Source: Thermococcus gammatolerans EJ3 (GTDB taxonomy: Archaea > Methanobacteriota_B > Thermococci > Thermococcales > Thermococcaceae). From it: 64,000 bases of DNA. Below are positions 41,056 to 49,057 of this stretch, piece after piece; positions within the stretch are counted from its first letter, which is position 1; the number at the start of each line of letters is the position of its first letter. The stretch lies in the NCBI RefSeq assembly GCF_000022365.1, contig NC_012804.1:1116001-1180000 (forward strand). Direction: 5' to 3'. The notes below the pieces were generated by a model that saw only the letters and a list, made by a program, of their open reading frames with translations, ran no database searches and was not told the origin of the DNA. Position numbers and translations under genes: made by a program.

Positions 41056-42018
41056 TCAACCCCTGTAGAAGATGTCGAGGTTCTCGGGGTTCTCCCTGAG
41101 GTAACCCCCGAGGTAGGCCAGCTTCCACTCGCTCTTGATACCCCTTATCAGTTCGTCGTTGAGACCCTCGTCGTTGACCTCCGTTCTGCCGTAGAGAACA
41201 TCAAGCGTTTTGCCCTCAAGGTGGTAGAGCTCTCCGAGGATTTCCTTAGTCTCGGCTGGATTCTCCTTCCAGAACTCGGCGCTCTCAATCTGAGCCTTTA
41301 TGAAGGCATGGACCAAATCCTTGTGCTTTTCGAGGAAGTCCTCCCTGACGACCCAGACGAGCATTACCGCTGGGCCATTAACTATGCCGCGCTCCCTGGC
41401 CTCGTTCCAGAGCTCTGAAAACGTCGCTATTACCGTGTAGTTCTTGACTATCAGCTGGCTCACAATCGGCTCCCAGATTACAACGGCGTCAACGCTTTTG
41501 AGCGAGTCCTCAACCGAGCCGGGCGGGACGTTCACGACTGTGTAATCATCTGGAGTAAGGTTATAGAGAACCTTCATGTAGGCCTGGAAGAGCTTGAAGG
41601 TTCCCGAGGCGACGACGGCACCGATTTTCTTACCCTTCAGCTCGGCTGGCTTCATCTTCTCCTTCCCGATTATCGCCTGGTTCTGGAGCATGTCAACGCC
41701 GATGATTTTAATCTTGACCCCACTCTGGGCAAGCTTAGCGGCCATCTCGGCGGGAATGACCGCGAAGTCCGTCTCGCCCTTTTCGAGGGCCGCTATTATG
41801 TCAGGGGTCTTGCCGAGCCTGAGAACCTCGACCTTGAAGCCGTTCTCCCTGTCGAAGCCTTTAGCCTCCATGACGTCGAGAGTGCTGATTCCTCCAAGCA
41901 ATGTTGCGGCTTTAACGGTGGGAATCTCCGTTCCCGTTGGTTTCGTCGAGTTCGAGCCTATGCAACCCGAAACCACCACAACCAGCCCAATTAGGAGCAA
42001 CGCCAGGACCTTCCTCAT
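41056..42018 (-). CDS. ABC transporter substrate-binding lipoprotein (NMT1/SsuA-like)
   Basis: A 320-residue binding protein with a lipobox-type signal ('LLIGLVVVVSGC') that anchors it outside the membrane. The mature part has the type II periplasmic-binding fold of NMT1/SsuA proteins ('GGISTLDVMEAKGFDRENGF', 'FAVIPAEMAAKLAQSGV', 'VDAVVIWEPIVSQLI'). Ligands of this family include sulfonates, nitrate and aromatic acids. It starts one base after the prenyltransferase gene, inside a quinone-synthesis operon, which suggests an aromatic precursor as ligand (inference). Confidence 0.9.
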   Translation of the reverse strand: MRKVLALLLIGLVVVVSGCIGSNSTKPTGTEIPTVKAATLLGGISTLDVMEAKGFDRENGFKVEVLRLGKTPDIIAALEKGETDFAVIPAEMAAKLAQSGVKIKIIGVDMLQNQAIIGKEKMKPAELKGKKIGAVVASGTFKLFQAYMKVLYNLTPDDYTVVNVPPGSVEDSLKSVDAVVIWEPIVSQLIVKNYTVIATFSELWNEARERGIVNGPAVMLVWVVREDFLEKHKDLVHAFIKAQIESAEFWKENPAETKEILGELYHLEGKTLDVLYGRTEVNDEGLNDELIRGIKSEWKLAYLGGYLRENPENLDIFYRG

Positions 42019-42915
42019 TCAAACCCCTCCCAAAAGCTTGTCCGCTATGGCCGAGAGCGTGAGGATTAGGCCGATTGGAATGTTGAGGTTGAAGGCCTTT
42101 GGAACGTTGTCAAGGCTCTTCCAGACGATTAGGTTCTCGTAGAGGATTAGAGCGCTTCCAACGAGCCAGCCAGCCAAGTAAACCCATCCGAGGTCGTAGA
42201 GGAACCCAGCAAGGCCAAAGAGGGCTATAGCGAGAAGGTGGAAGGCGAGGGCAATTTTGAGGGCATTCTCTATGCCAAACCTAGCGGGAATGCTCCCGAT
42301 TCCGTGCTCAGCGTCGAACTCGTAGTCCATTATCGCGTATATCGTGTCAAAGCCCGCCACCCAGAAGAGGACGCCGAAGAAGAACGCCCAGGGAACCCGC
42401 GCGAGGACTTCTATGAAAGGAGCGTTTCCTCCAGCTGCTATCGTTCCTCCAGCGACCGCCAGGGCGAGCGTTAATCCGAGGTGGAGATGGGGGAAGCTGT
42501 GCTTCCTCTTCGCCCCCGAGTAGCTCATCGCTATTAACCAGGGAATCGGGCTTAGTAAAGCAGTCCAGCGGTTGAGGAGAACCGCCGAAACGAAGTAAAC
42601 CACTGAGCCAACGACGACGAGCCACCAGGCGTCGCTCACCTTCACCGACCCCTTAATCAGCGGCCTGTTCCACGTCCTCGGGTTCTGGCTGTCTATGTCG
42701 AGGTCGGCTATGTTGTTGTAGGCCAGTGCAGCTGTTCTAAGCCCGAGGAGGGCAAGACTCATCAGGATTATCTCGGCCCAGGTAACGTGGAAACCGCTGA
42801 GGAACGCCCCGACGTAAGCGTAGGGCAGGCTGAAGAGCGTGTGCTCTATCCTGACGAGCCTCATCAACGCGTGAAACCTGCTCGCTTTACTGACTTCACC
42901 GGGGTCGAAGGCCAT
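42019..42915 (-). CDS. ubiA: UbiA-family prenyltransferase (4-hydroxybenzoate/MqnP-like)
   Basis: An integral membrane enzyme that attaches a polyprenyl chain to an aromatic acid. The 298-residue product has about nine helices and both Asp-rich motifs: 'NNIADLDIDSQNPRTWNRPL' and 'YAIMDYEFDAEHGIGSIPAR'. The 'GFDTIYAIMDYEFD' form is that of 4-hydroxybenzoate-type and futalosine-pathway (MqnP) enzymes rather than of geranylgeranylglyceryl or MenA enzymes. ATG 42915 is one base after the UbiD stop; the long upstream extension overlaps that gene and is rejected. Confidence 0.9.
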   Translation of the reverse strand: MAFDPGEVSKASRFHALMRLVRIEHTLFSLPYAYVGAFLSGFHVTWAEIILMSLALLGLRTAALAYNNIADLDIDSQNPRTWNRPLIKGSVKVSDAWWLVVVGSVVYFVSAVLLNRWTALLSPIPWLIAMSYSGAKRKHSFPHLHLGLTLALAVAGGTIAAGGNAPFIEVLARVPWAFFFGVLFWVAGFDTIYAIMDYEFDAEHGIGSIPARFGIENALKIALAFHLLAIALFGLAGFLYDLGWVYLAGWLVGSALILYENLIVWKSLDNVPKAFNLNIPIGLILTLSAIADKLLGGV

Positions 42916-42916
42916 C

Positions 42917-44362
42917 TCAACCACCGAGGTACTTTTTGAAGAGGTCTTCAAGCCTTCTGAGGACTTCTGGGTTCTCTTTAACCTCCTCAACGACCCTGCC
43001 GTCCATCTCCTCGGGGAACTTTCTGGTCGCATCAATTCCGAGCTTGCTCCCGAGCGGGGGCCTCGGAACGGCCGGGTCGAGCGCATCTGTGTGTGCCTTT
43101 GGAATCACCAGAACGTCCCGCTCGGGGTTCACGAAGGAAGCTATTGCCCATATCACCTGGTTTATGTCGTGGGGGTTTATGTCTTCGCTGACAACCACTA
43201 TGACCTTCGTCAGCGCCATCTGTCCCGTTCCCCAGAGCGCGTTGAGAACCTTTTTTCCGTGCCCGGGGTAGCGCTTCTTTATCGAGACTATCGCGACACC
43301 CTGAAAGACGCCATATTCTGGGAAGTTCACATCAACGACCTCGGGCAGGACGACCCTCATCAACGGAAGGAAAATCCTCTCGATAGCCTTTCCGATTACG
43401 GCATCTTCCAACGGCGGTTTCCCGACGACGGAGCCGTAGTAAATCGGATTGTCGCGGTAGTAAACCCTCTCGGCGTGGAAAACGGGGTAGAGCTCGTTCC
43501 TCTCGCTCGGCTTATCGTAGAAGCCGAAGTGGTCGCCGAAGGGGCCTTCTTCGCTCAGCTCGTCAACCTGAACGTAGCCCTCTATGACGGCTTCAGCGTT
43601 TGCTGGAACGAGGACGCCGTTGGGCAGGCGGTAGAGCTCCAAACCCGAACCTCGGACGAAGCCCGCGAAGAGGAGCTTGTCCATAGGATAGGGAACGGGC
43701 GAAACGGCGGTGAGGAGAGTTCCAATGTCGGAGCCGATGGCTATCGCGACGGGCATTTTACCGCCGTTTCTCTCGAGGTAGTCCCTCCAGGCCTGACTTC
43801 CGCGCTTGTGAACCTGCCAGTGGATTACACCCCTCTCGCCATCGAGGAGCATGACGCGGTAGACGCTGATGGAGTTCACTCCCTTCGGGTCCGAGAAGCA
43901 GATGAGCGGGTAGGTGAGGTAGCGCGAACCGTCCTTCGGCCAGGTTTTAAAGGCTGGGACAAAGTTCAGGGGCTCGTCTTCCACCACATTTCTCGTGAAC
44001 TCGGCTTTCCTCACGAGCTTAGGCAGATAGTTGCCCAGCTCCCTGAGCTTCCCCAGCGACGACAGCTTGTCGGATAATCCAAGGGGCAAACTTTCCATTA
44101 GCTTGAGCGGTCTCTCGCCGATTTCCTCAAGCCTTTCAACGCCGAGGGCTTCCCTAACTGTCTCGACGCTCGTGAAGAGGTTTCCCGCTACTCTCCACTC
44201 TGGATGGCCCTTAACGCGCTCGAAGAGAACGGCTCCAGCCTTATCGTACATCACTCTCCTCAGAAACGCGGGAATCTCAAGCTCGGGCGAGAGTTCTTCC
44301 TCAACCCTAATCAGCTCGTTTCTCGCCTCAAGCCATTCCAGATAGTCGCGCATGTCTCTCAT
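42917..44362 (-). CDS. ubiD: UbiD-family (de)carboxylase (UbiD/MqnL-like)
   Basis: A prenyl-FMN-dependent decarboxylase, here most likely removing the carboxyl group of the prenylated aromatic acid. The 481-residue length is typical. Motifs include 'GVNSISVYRVMLLDGERGVIHW' (Mn and prFMN site), 'KRGSQAWRDY', 'AIAIGSDIGTLLTA', and 'LSEEGPFGDHFGFYDKPS', the Glu-rich catalytic loop. First gene of the six-gene operon; ATG 44362 follows GGAGGTG. No UbiX flavin prenyltransferase is visible in this window, so the cofactor must be made from elsewhere. Confidence 0.92.
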   Translation of the reverse strand: MRDMRDYLEWLEARNELIRVEEELSPELEIPAFLRRVMYDKAGAVLFERVKGHPEWRVAGNLFTSVETVREALGVERLEEIGERPLKLMESLPLGLSDKLSSLGKLRELGNYLPKLVRKAEFTRNVVEDEPLNFVPAFKTWPKDGSRYLTYPLICFSDPKGVNSISVYRVMLLDGERGVIHWQVHKRGSQAWRDYLERNGGKMPVAIAIGSDIGTLLTAVSPVPYPMDKLLFAGFVRGSGLELYRLPNGVLVPANAEAVIEGYVQVDELSEEGPFGDHFGFYDKPSERNELYPVFHAERVYYRDNPIYYGSVVGKPPLEDAVIGKAIERIFLPLMRVVLPEVVDVNFPEYGVFQGVAIVSIKKRYPGHGKKVLNALWGTGQMALTKVIVVVSEDINPHDINQVIWAIASFVNPERDVLVIPKAHTDALDPAVPRPPLGSKLGIDATRKFPEEMDGRVVEEVKENPEVLRRLEDLFKKYLGG

Positions 44363-44476
44363 GGGAGCACCTCCGGGAGAACCCTCACAATCTCTCCAGC
44401 CTTAGACTTTATTTAACTTAACCTCCTTAGAATTGCTCCCCGTTCATTTTGACACTTGAAAAAAGGAAAAGAAAAC

Positions 44477-45472
44477 TCAGTAGTAGCCCTCGGCCTCGGT
44501 GACCTTCCCGCCGAACATCTTGTAGACGTAGAGGGTGTAGGCCATGATGATTACCGCCAGGATTACTGAGACTCCGAGGACGGCCTTGAGGGTCAGCGGT
44601 GACGCCGCGAGGTCGTGTATGCTGAGCTTGAAGTTCGGGTCGGTGGTCGAGATGACCCAGTAGGGGTACATGCTGTAGTAAACGAGGAACACCACGAGCG
44701 GGAAGGCCAGCCAGCTTATGTAGAACGCCAGCCTCTCCTCGCCCTTCTTGATGAGGTGGCCGTCGAGCAGTCCAGCCACGAGGATTACCAGCGTCAGTCC
44801 AAGGCCAAGTGGAGTCATGAGCCTCTCGAACCTCAGCGGGGCCCAGATTTTCATGCCGATTACAGTCAGGAGCAGTAAGACCACCGTCAGGAGCCAGAAC
44901 TTGAAGGCGTAGCCCCTGAGCTCCTCCTGAAGCTTTCCGGTGGTCTTGTAGACGCCCCAGTTGGCACCGTGCCATATTGTGGCGAAGAGTATGAAGAGAC
45001 CGACGATGAGCGGGTATGGCCTGAAGAGCGTAAGCAGTGAGCCGTGGAAGCCATTGGCGTCTATGGGAATTCCCATGACGAGGTTGCCGACGACGACTCC
45101 GACAACGAGCGGTATCAGCGCGCTGACGAGGGCGAAGAGCTTGTCCCAGAGTTCCTTGTTCTTGTTCCTGAACTCGAAGCCGACGGCTCTGAATATCAGG
45201 AGGAACGCCAGGAGCCATATTGCGAGGTAGAAGGTGCTGAAGAGCGTTGCGTACAGGGCGGGCCACATGGCGAAGAGCCCCGCTCCCCAGGTGATGAACC
45301 AGACCTCGTTGCCGTCCCAGACAGGGCCGATGGTGTTGATGAGGATGTCCCTGTCCTTCTGGTTCTTGATGAGGGCAAGCAGTGCACCTATACCGAGGTC
45401 AAAGCCATCAAAGGCCAGGTACATTCCGAGGAGGAAGGCGGAAAAGTAAAACCAGGCAGTCGCGTAGTCCAT
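44477..45472 (-). CDS. cydB: Cytochrome bd-type quinol oxidase subunit II
   Basis: Membrane subunit with about eight to nine helices that accompanies CydA. The 331-residue product shows 'YLAFDGFDLGIGALLAL' and 'IGPVWDGNEVWFITWGAGLFAMWP', the signature segment of CydB, and 'ANWGVYKTTG'. The ATG at 45472 overlaps the cydA stop (TGATG), so the two subunits are co-translated; GTG 45475 is a possible alternative. The gene order cydA-cydB is the usual one. Confidence 0.95.
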   Translation of the reverse strand: MDYATAWFYFSAFLLGMYLAFDGFDLGIGALLALIKNQKDRDILINTIGPVWDGNEVWFITWGAGLFAMWPALYATLFSTFYLAIWLLAFLLIFRAVGFEFRNKNKELWDKLFALVSALIPLVVGVVVGNLVMGIPIDANGFHGSLLTLFRPYPLIVGLFILFATIWHGANWGVYKTTGKLQEELRGYAFKFWLLTVVLLLLTVIGMKIWAPLRFERLMTPLGLGLTLVILVAGLLDGHLIKKGEERLAFYISWLAFPLVVFLVYYSMYPYWVISTTDPNFKLSIHDLAASPLTLKAVLGVSVILAVIIMAYTLYVYKMFGGKVTEAEGYY

Positions 45473-46983
45473 CACTGACCACCTCCCGCGACGCTAACGG
45501 CAGGGGTCGGCTTCGCGGTGACGTCACCCTCAACGGGCTCGGGACCCTCCCTGATGAGCTTCCTGACGAAGTGGAGCCAGATGTAGAACAGCACGCTGTA
45601 GACCACGACGAAGCCTATGAGGGTTATCAGCACGTGGGTCGCCGAGACGTTCGGTGAAACTCCCGTGTTGGTTGTTACCATGCCCCAGACCATCCAGGGC
45701 ATCCTACCGACCTCGTGGGTGAACCAGCCGGCCTCACTGGCGAGCCAGGGGAGCGGGACGGTAACGACCAGCACCTTTAGGAACCACCTGGCGTCGTAGA
45801 GCTTGCCGAGCAGGAGGAGGAGCACTCCAATGAGTCCTATCAGTATGAAGAGCGTTCCGAGGCCTATCATGACGCGGTAGGCGTAGAACATGAAGGCCAC
45901 CGGCAGGGCTTCCTCAAGAACCTTGACCATCTGCTCGTTGGCGTCCGGGGCGTTGGGGTCAACGCCGTGAGCCTTCATGAGGGTCTCGATGAACTCCTTC
46001 CTGTCCTTCTCGCTGGCGAAGTTCGGGTTGTTGAGAACCTGCTCGTACCAGACGTATCTGGCCGCGTCGTGGAGTCCCATAACTTCGGCGTTCCAGTCAC
46101 CGAACGAGAGCCAGCTGAGGAGCTTTGGAATCCCTATGGCGGCTTTAACCTCCTGGTTCTTCTCGTCAACTATTCCAAATATTATCATGGGTGCACCCTT
46201 CTCTGTCTTGAAGAGTCCCTCGTCGGCGGCGAGCTTGGTCGGCTGGTACTTGGCGATGACCTGGCCCTCCGCGTGGCCCGTTGGGTAGAGCTGTATTACC
46301 GCGCTTATCGCGAGGACGACCACACCTATTGCAACTGCCGAGCGGGCGACCTGGACGTGCCTCTTCTTGAGGAGGTAGTAGGCACCGACGGCTGCGACTA
46401 TGTAGGCCCCGGTGAGTATGGCGGAGTTGATTGTGTGGGTGTACTGGCTCACAAGGAGCGGGTTGAAGACCGCCCCCATGAAGTCGGTGAGCTCGGCCCT
46501 GCCGTTCTGGATTATGTAGCCTGTTGGGGTCTGCTGCCAGCTGTTTGCGATGAGAATCCACAGGCCAGAGAGGCTCGAACCGATGAACACGAAGAACGAT
46601 GAAATCCATGTTATCGCCCTCGGAAGCCTGTCCATGCCGAAGAGAAGCACGCCGAGGAACGTTGACTCCAGCGCGAAGGCGAAGAGACCCTCGAGCATCA
46701 GTGGAGGACCGAAGATCGAGCCGACGAACACTGAGTACTGCGACCAGTTCGCTCCGAACTCGAACTCCATGACTATTCCCGTCGGGACACCGAGGACGAA
46801 GAATATCCCAAGCCACTTGCTGAAGAACTTCGCCGCCTTGTGCCACTGCTTCTCGTTGGTTATGGCCGCCATGGTCCAGAGCAGGAAGACCATGAAGGCC
46901 ATTCCTATGCTCGCGGGCACGAAAATCCAGTGGTAGCCCGCGGTCAGGGCGAACTGTATTCTCGACAGCAGTATCGGGTCCAT
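45472..46983 (-). CDS. cydA: Cytochrome bd-type quinol oxidase subunit I
   Basis: Oxidises quinol and reduces O2 to water. The 503-residue product has the heme ligands and proton-path residues of the family: His18 in 'TAGYHWIFVP', Glu in 'ALESTFLGVLLFG', His in 'SQYTHTINSAIL' and Met in 'YRVMIGLG'. The quinol loop motif QPxKLAAxE is intact ('YQPTKLAADEGLF'). 'GWFTHEVGRMPW' differs from the bacterial GRQPW by one residue. The Q-loop is short. ATG 46983 follows GAGGTGAGC; a TATA box lies about 50 bases upstream. Confidence 0.95.
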   Translation of the reverse strand: MDPILLSRIQFALTAGYHWIFVPASIGMAFMVFLLWTMAAITNEKQWHKAAKFFSKWLGIFFVLGVPTGIVMEFEFGANWSQYSVFVGSIFGPPLMLEGLFAFALESTFLGVLLFGMDRLPRAITWISSFFVFIGSSLSGLWILIANSWQQTPTGYIIQNGRAELTDFMGAVFNPLLVSQYTHTINSAILTGAYIVAAVGAYYLLKKRHVQVARSAVAIGVVVLAISAVIQLYPTGHAEGQVIAKYQPTKLAADEGLFKTEKGAPMIIFGIVDEKNQEVKAAIGIPKLLSWLSFGDWNAEVMGLHDAARYVWYEQVLNNPNFASEKDRKEFIETLMKAHGVDPNAPDANEQMVKVLEEALPVAFMFYAYRVMIGLGTLFILIGLIGVLLLLLGKLYDARWFLKVLVVTVPLPWLASEAGWFTHEVGRMPWMVWGMVTTNTGVSPNVSATHVLITLIGFVVVYSVLFYIWLHFVRKLIREGPEPVEGDVTAKPTPAVSVAGGGQ

Positions 46984-47032
46984 AACCGCTCACCTCAGTT
47001 TATCCTTCAAACTAAATTTACCGATACTCAAA

Positions 47033-47049
47033 CTTATAATGTTTTCGGA
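47033..47049 (-). promoter_or_regulatory. cydA promoter: TATA box with TTCCGAAAAC element
   Basis: The minus strand reads TTCCGAAAAC directly upstream of ATTATAAG, so a BRE-like element overlapping a TCCGAAA sequence precedes the TATA box. The predicted leader is about 25-30 nt. Confidence 0.5.
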
Positions 47050-47100
47050 ACCTATACTAAGGGTGGTCATCACACAGATGAAAATTTTGGAAAAAGAAAG

Positions 47101-47304
47101 CTAAACTTTTGCCTTCGGACTGTTGGCGGAGGGCATCCCGTGCCTGTGGAAGACCCAGATCATGTAGCCTATTCCGAAGAGCATCCCCGGCACTACCCAG
47201 ACAACGTTGTGGAGCAGAAACGCTATCAGTACGAAAGCCAGTGCAAGTACTATTGCTACAAGACCCGCAACGACCTCTCGATTAGTCTCGATCTGCGCGG
47301 ACAT
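47101..47304 (-). CDS. Small two-helix membrane protein upstream of cydAB (67 aa)
   Basis: A short N-terminal cytosolic stretch (MSAQIETNREV) precedes two hydrophobic helices (about 12-31 and 34-52) and a basic tail with 'FHRHGMPS'. No family recognised. It is encoded on the same strand just upstream of cydA, with GAGGTGG before ATG 47304 and its own TATA box, and its promoter region is shared with the divergent SQR-like gene. Size and place suggest an accessory subunit comparable to CydX/CydZ, but this is inference. Confidence 0.65.
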   Translation of the reverse strand: MSAQIETNREVVAGLVAIVLALAFVLIAFLLHNVVWVVPGMLFGIGYMIWVFHRHGMPSANSPKAKV

Positions 47305-47337
47305 ACGACCACCTCAAACTGTATTTAGAACAATTTA

Positions 47338-47415
47338 TTCTTATATCTCTTTCGGACGAGTCTTTTTCCGAACTCAAACGGTGCGATAATCGAAAGAGTT
47401 ATATACTCATTCGGA
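47338..47415. promoter_or_regulatory. Divergent promoter region with three TTCGGA/TCCGAA elements
   Basis: For the minus gene, TATA GATATAAG (47347-47340) is preceded by TCCGAAA. For the plus gene, CGAAAGA (47391-47397) and TATA GTTATATACT (47398-47407) precede the SQR-like gene. TTCGGA at 47351-47356 and TCCGAA at 47367-47372 form an inverted repeat with a 10-base gap, and a third TTCGGA lies at 47410-47415. Confidence 0.5.
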
Positions 47416-47449
47416 CAAACATCAAAGTAGGAGTACTGGAGGTGCGGGT

Positions 47450-48598
47450 ATGGCCAAGGTGTTGGTTCTCGGAGGGGGCACCGCGGGTCTCATTGCGGCG
47501 CGCTACCTTAAAGCTGAGGCTGACAGGCTGAAGCTCGACGTTGACGTGACGATGGTGACCGCGAGCGAGAGGCACTACATGCCACCACTCTTCATGGAGG
47601 TCGCGCTCGGCTCGGCAGAGGCTCACGAAACCTGGGCTCCGATAAAGAACGCCGAGAAGGTCTACGGTTTCAGGGTTGACATCGATAGAGTAACTAAGAT
47701 TGACCTCGATAACAGACAGGTAAAGACCGAGGGAGGAAAGGTTTACGACTACGACTACCTCTTCCTCGGCCTCGGCGTCAAGTACGCCTGGGACAAGTAC
47801 AAAGGCCTTGCCGAGCACGGCTACCACAACTACACCCTTGAAGGCGCACTCGAGCTGAGAAAGGCTCTCTACGGGTTCAAAGGAAAGAGGATAGTCATCT
47901 ACGCCCCCGAAGTGCCCTACAGGTGCGGCATTTATCCCTACGAGATGGGGCTCGCGCTCAGGGCCTACTTCGAGGCCAAGGGACTCAACGACGTTGAGAT
48001 AAAGGTCGTTCATCCCGGTGACGGTCCCGCGAGGAGCCTCGGCCCGACCGTGAGCAGGTTCTTCGAGAAGGAGTTCGAGAAAGCCGGAGTGGAGTTCATC
48101 CACCACGACGGGCACGAGAGAATAACCGAGGGCAAACTTGTAACCAAAAACCTCGAGCTCGACTACGACCTACTCATCAAGGTCCCGCCCATAGCGATTC
48201 CCGACGTCATGGCCTTCATGGCCGATAGCCAAGACCCGCGCTGGGCCAAGGTTAAGGGTCCTGACTTCCGCTACCCCGGCTACGATGATGTTTACGTCGT
48301 CAGCGAGGCGAGCATGCCACCCTTAGGGCTCTTAACGGCTGGTGTCCCGCTCCACAACGCGGCGGTAGTTTCTGCAACGAGCATACTCCACCAGGTGCAT
48401 GGAGGCTATCCGATAGCCGAATTTGTCCCGACGATGTGCCTCGGCGTGGGTTATCACACGGGCTTCACGGCCAACTGCGAGTATAGGTGGACGGGGAGCA
48501 AGTACGAGAGAACCTGCTACCTGCTCTTCAAGAGCCCCCTCATAAAGGAGATGAAGGCCTCCTTCTACAGGGGCTGGCTTGACAGTTTGAGGCTGTGA
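47450..48598 (+). CDS. Sulfide:quinone oxidoreductase-like FAD protein
   Basis: A 382-residue pyridine nucleotide-disulfide-family flavoprotein with FAD motif 'VLVLGGGTAGLIAARYLKAE', 'YDYDYLFLGLGVKY' and 'VYVVSEAS'. Cysteines in 'PEVPYRCGIYPYE' and 'VPTMCLGVG' lie where SQRs carry catalytic thiols, and two more Cys are near the end. SQR passes electrons from sulfide to membrane quinone. Substrate cannot be fixed by eye; a related sulfide or NAD(P)H dehydrogenase is possible. First gene of a six-gene operon with a DUF1641 partner; ATG 47450 follows GGAGGTGCGG. Confidence 0.82.
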   Translation: MAKVLVLGGGTAGLIAARYLKAEADRLKLDVDVTMVTASERHYMPPLFMEVALGSAEAHETWAPIKNAEKVYGFRVDIDRVTKIDLDNRQVKTEGGKVYDYDYLFLGLGVKYAWDKYKGLAEHGYHNYTLEGALELRKALYGFKGKRIVIYAPEVPYRCGIYPYEMGLALRAYFEAKGLNDVEIKVVHPGDGPARSLGPTVSRFFEKEFEKAGVEFIHHDGHERITEGKLVTKNLELDYDLLIKVPPIAIPDVMAFMADSQDPRWAKVKGPDFRYPGYDDVYVVSEASMPPLGLLTAGVPLHNAAVVSATSILHQVHGGYPIAEFVPTMCLGVGYHTGFTANCEYRWTGSKYERTCYLLFKSPLIKEMKASFYRGWLDSLRL

Positions 48599-48608
48599 GG
48601 TGAGGAAG

Positions 48609-49028
48609 ATGAGCGAGCTCAAGCTTACCCCCGAAGAGGTTGCCGCCGTTAGGGAACTTGTCGAGGTTGCCGTAGCTCTGAAGAAGGGCGGAACCCTCGG
48701 ACTGCTCAAGTCCTTCACCGAGAACGGCGACAGGTTACTCGAAACAATCTCCGAAGAGAAGGCCCTTTTGAGGCTCGCCGCGATAGGAAATTCAGCCCTC
48801 GAACCGGTCAGGGAAATTGAGGCAGAGAAGGTAAACGACATCAGCATGAACGTTGAGGAACTTGTCAACGCCCTTCTCAGGGCCCTCGCAGAGACAAACC
48901 CGAAGGAGGTTCCAAAGGTCGGGATGACGGGAGCGATTGGCTACCTCCGCGACGAGGACGTTCAGAAGGGCCTCGGCTTCCTATTGACCCTTGCGAAGAA
49001 CCTCGGTAGGGTTTTGAACGAGAAGTGA
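48609..49028 (+). CDS. DUF1641 protein, SQR-associated
   Basis: A 139-residue helical acidic protein ending in the DUF1641 signature 'GYLRDEDVQKGLGFLLTLAKNLG'. DUF1641 proteins are regularly encoded beside SQR-type flavoproteins in archaea and bacteria, which supports the assignment of the gene 10 bases upstream. Biochemical role unknown. ATG 48609 follows GAGGTGAGGAAG. Confidence 0.85.
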   Translation: MSELKLTPEEVAAVRELVEVAVALKKGGTLGLLKSFTENGDRLLETISEEKALLRLAAIGNSALEPVREIEAEKVNDISMNVEELVNALLRALAETNPKEVPKVGMTGAIGYLRDEDVQKGLGFLLTLAKNLGRVLNEK

Positions 49029-49057
49029 TTCTTTCCCTTCTTTTTGGAGGTGGAACC

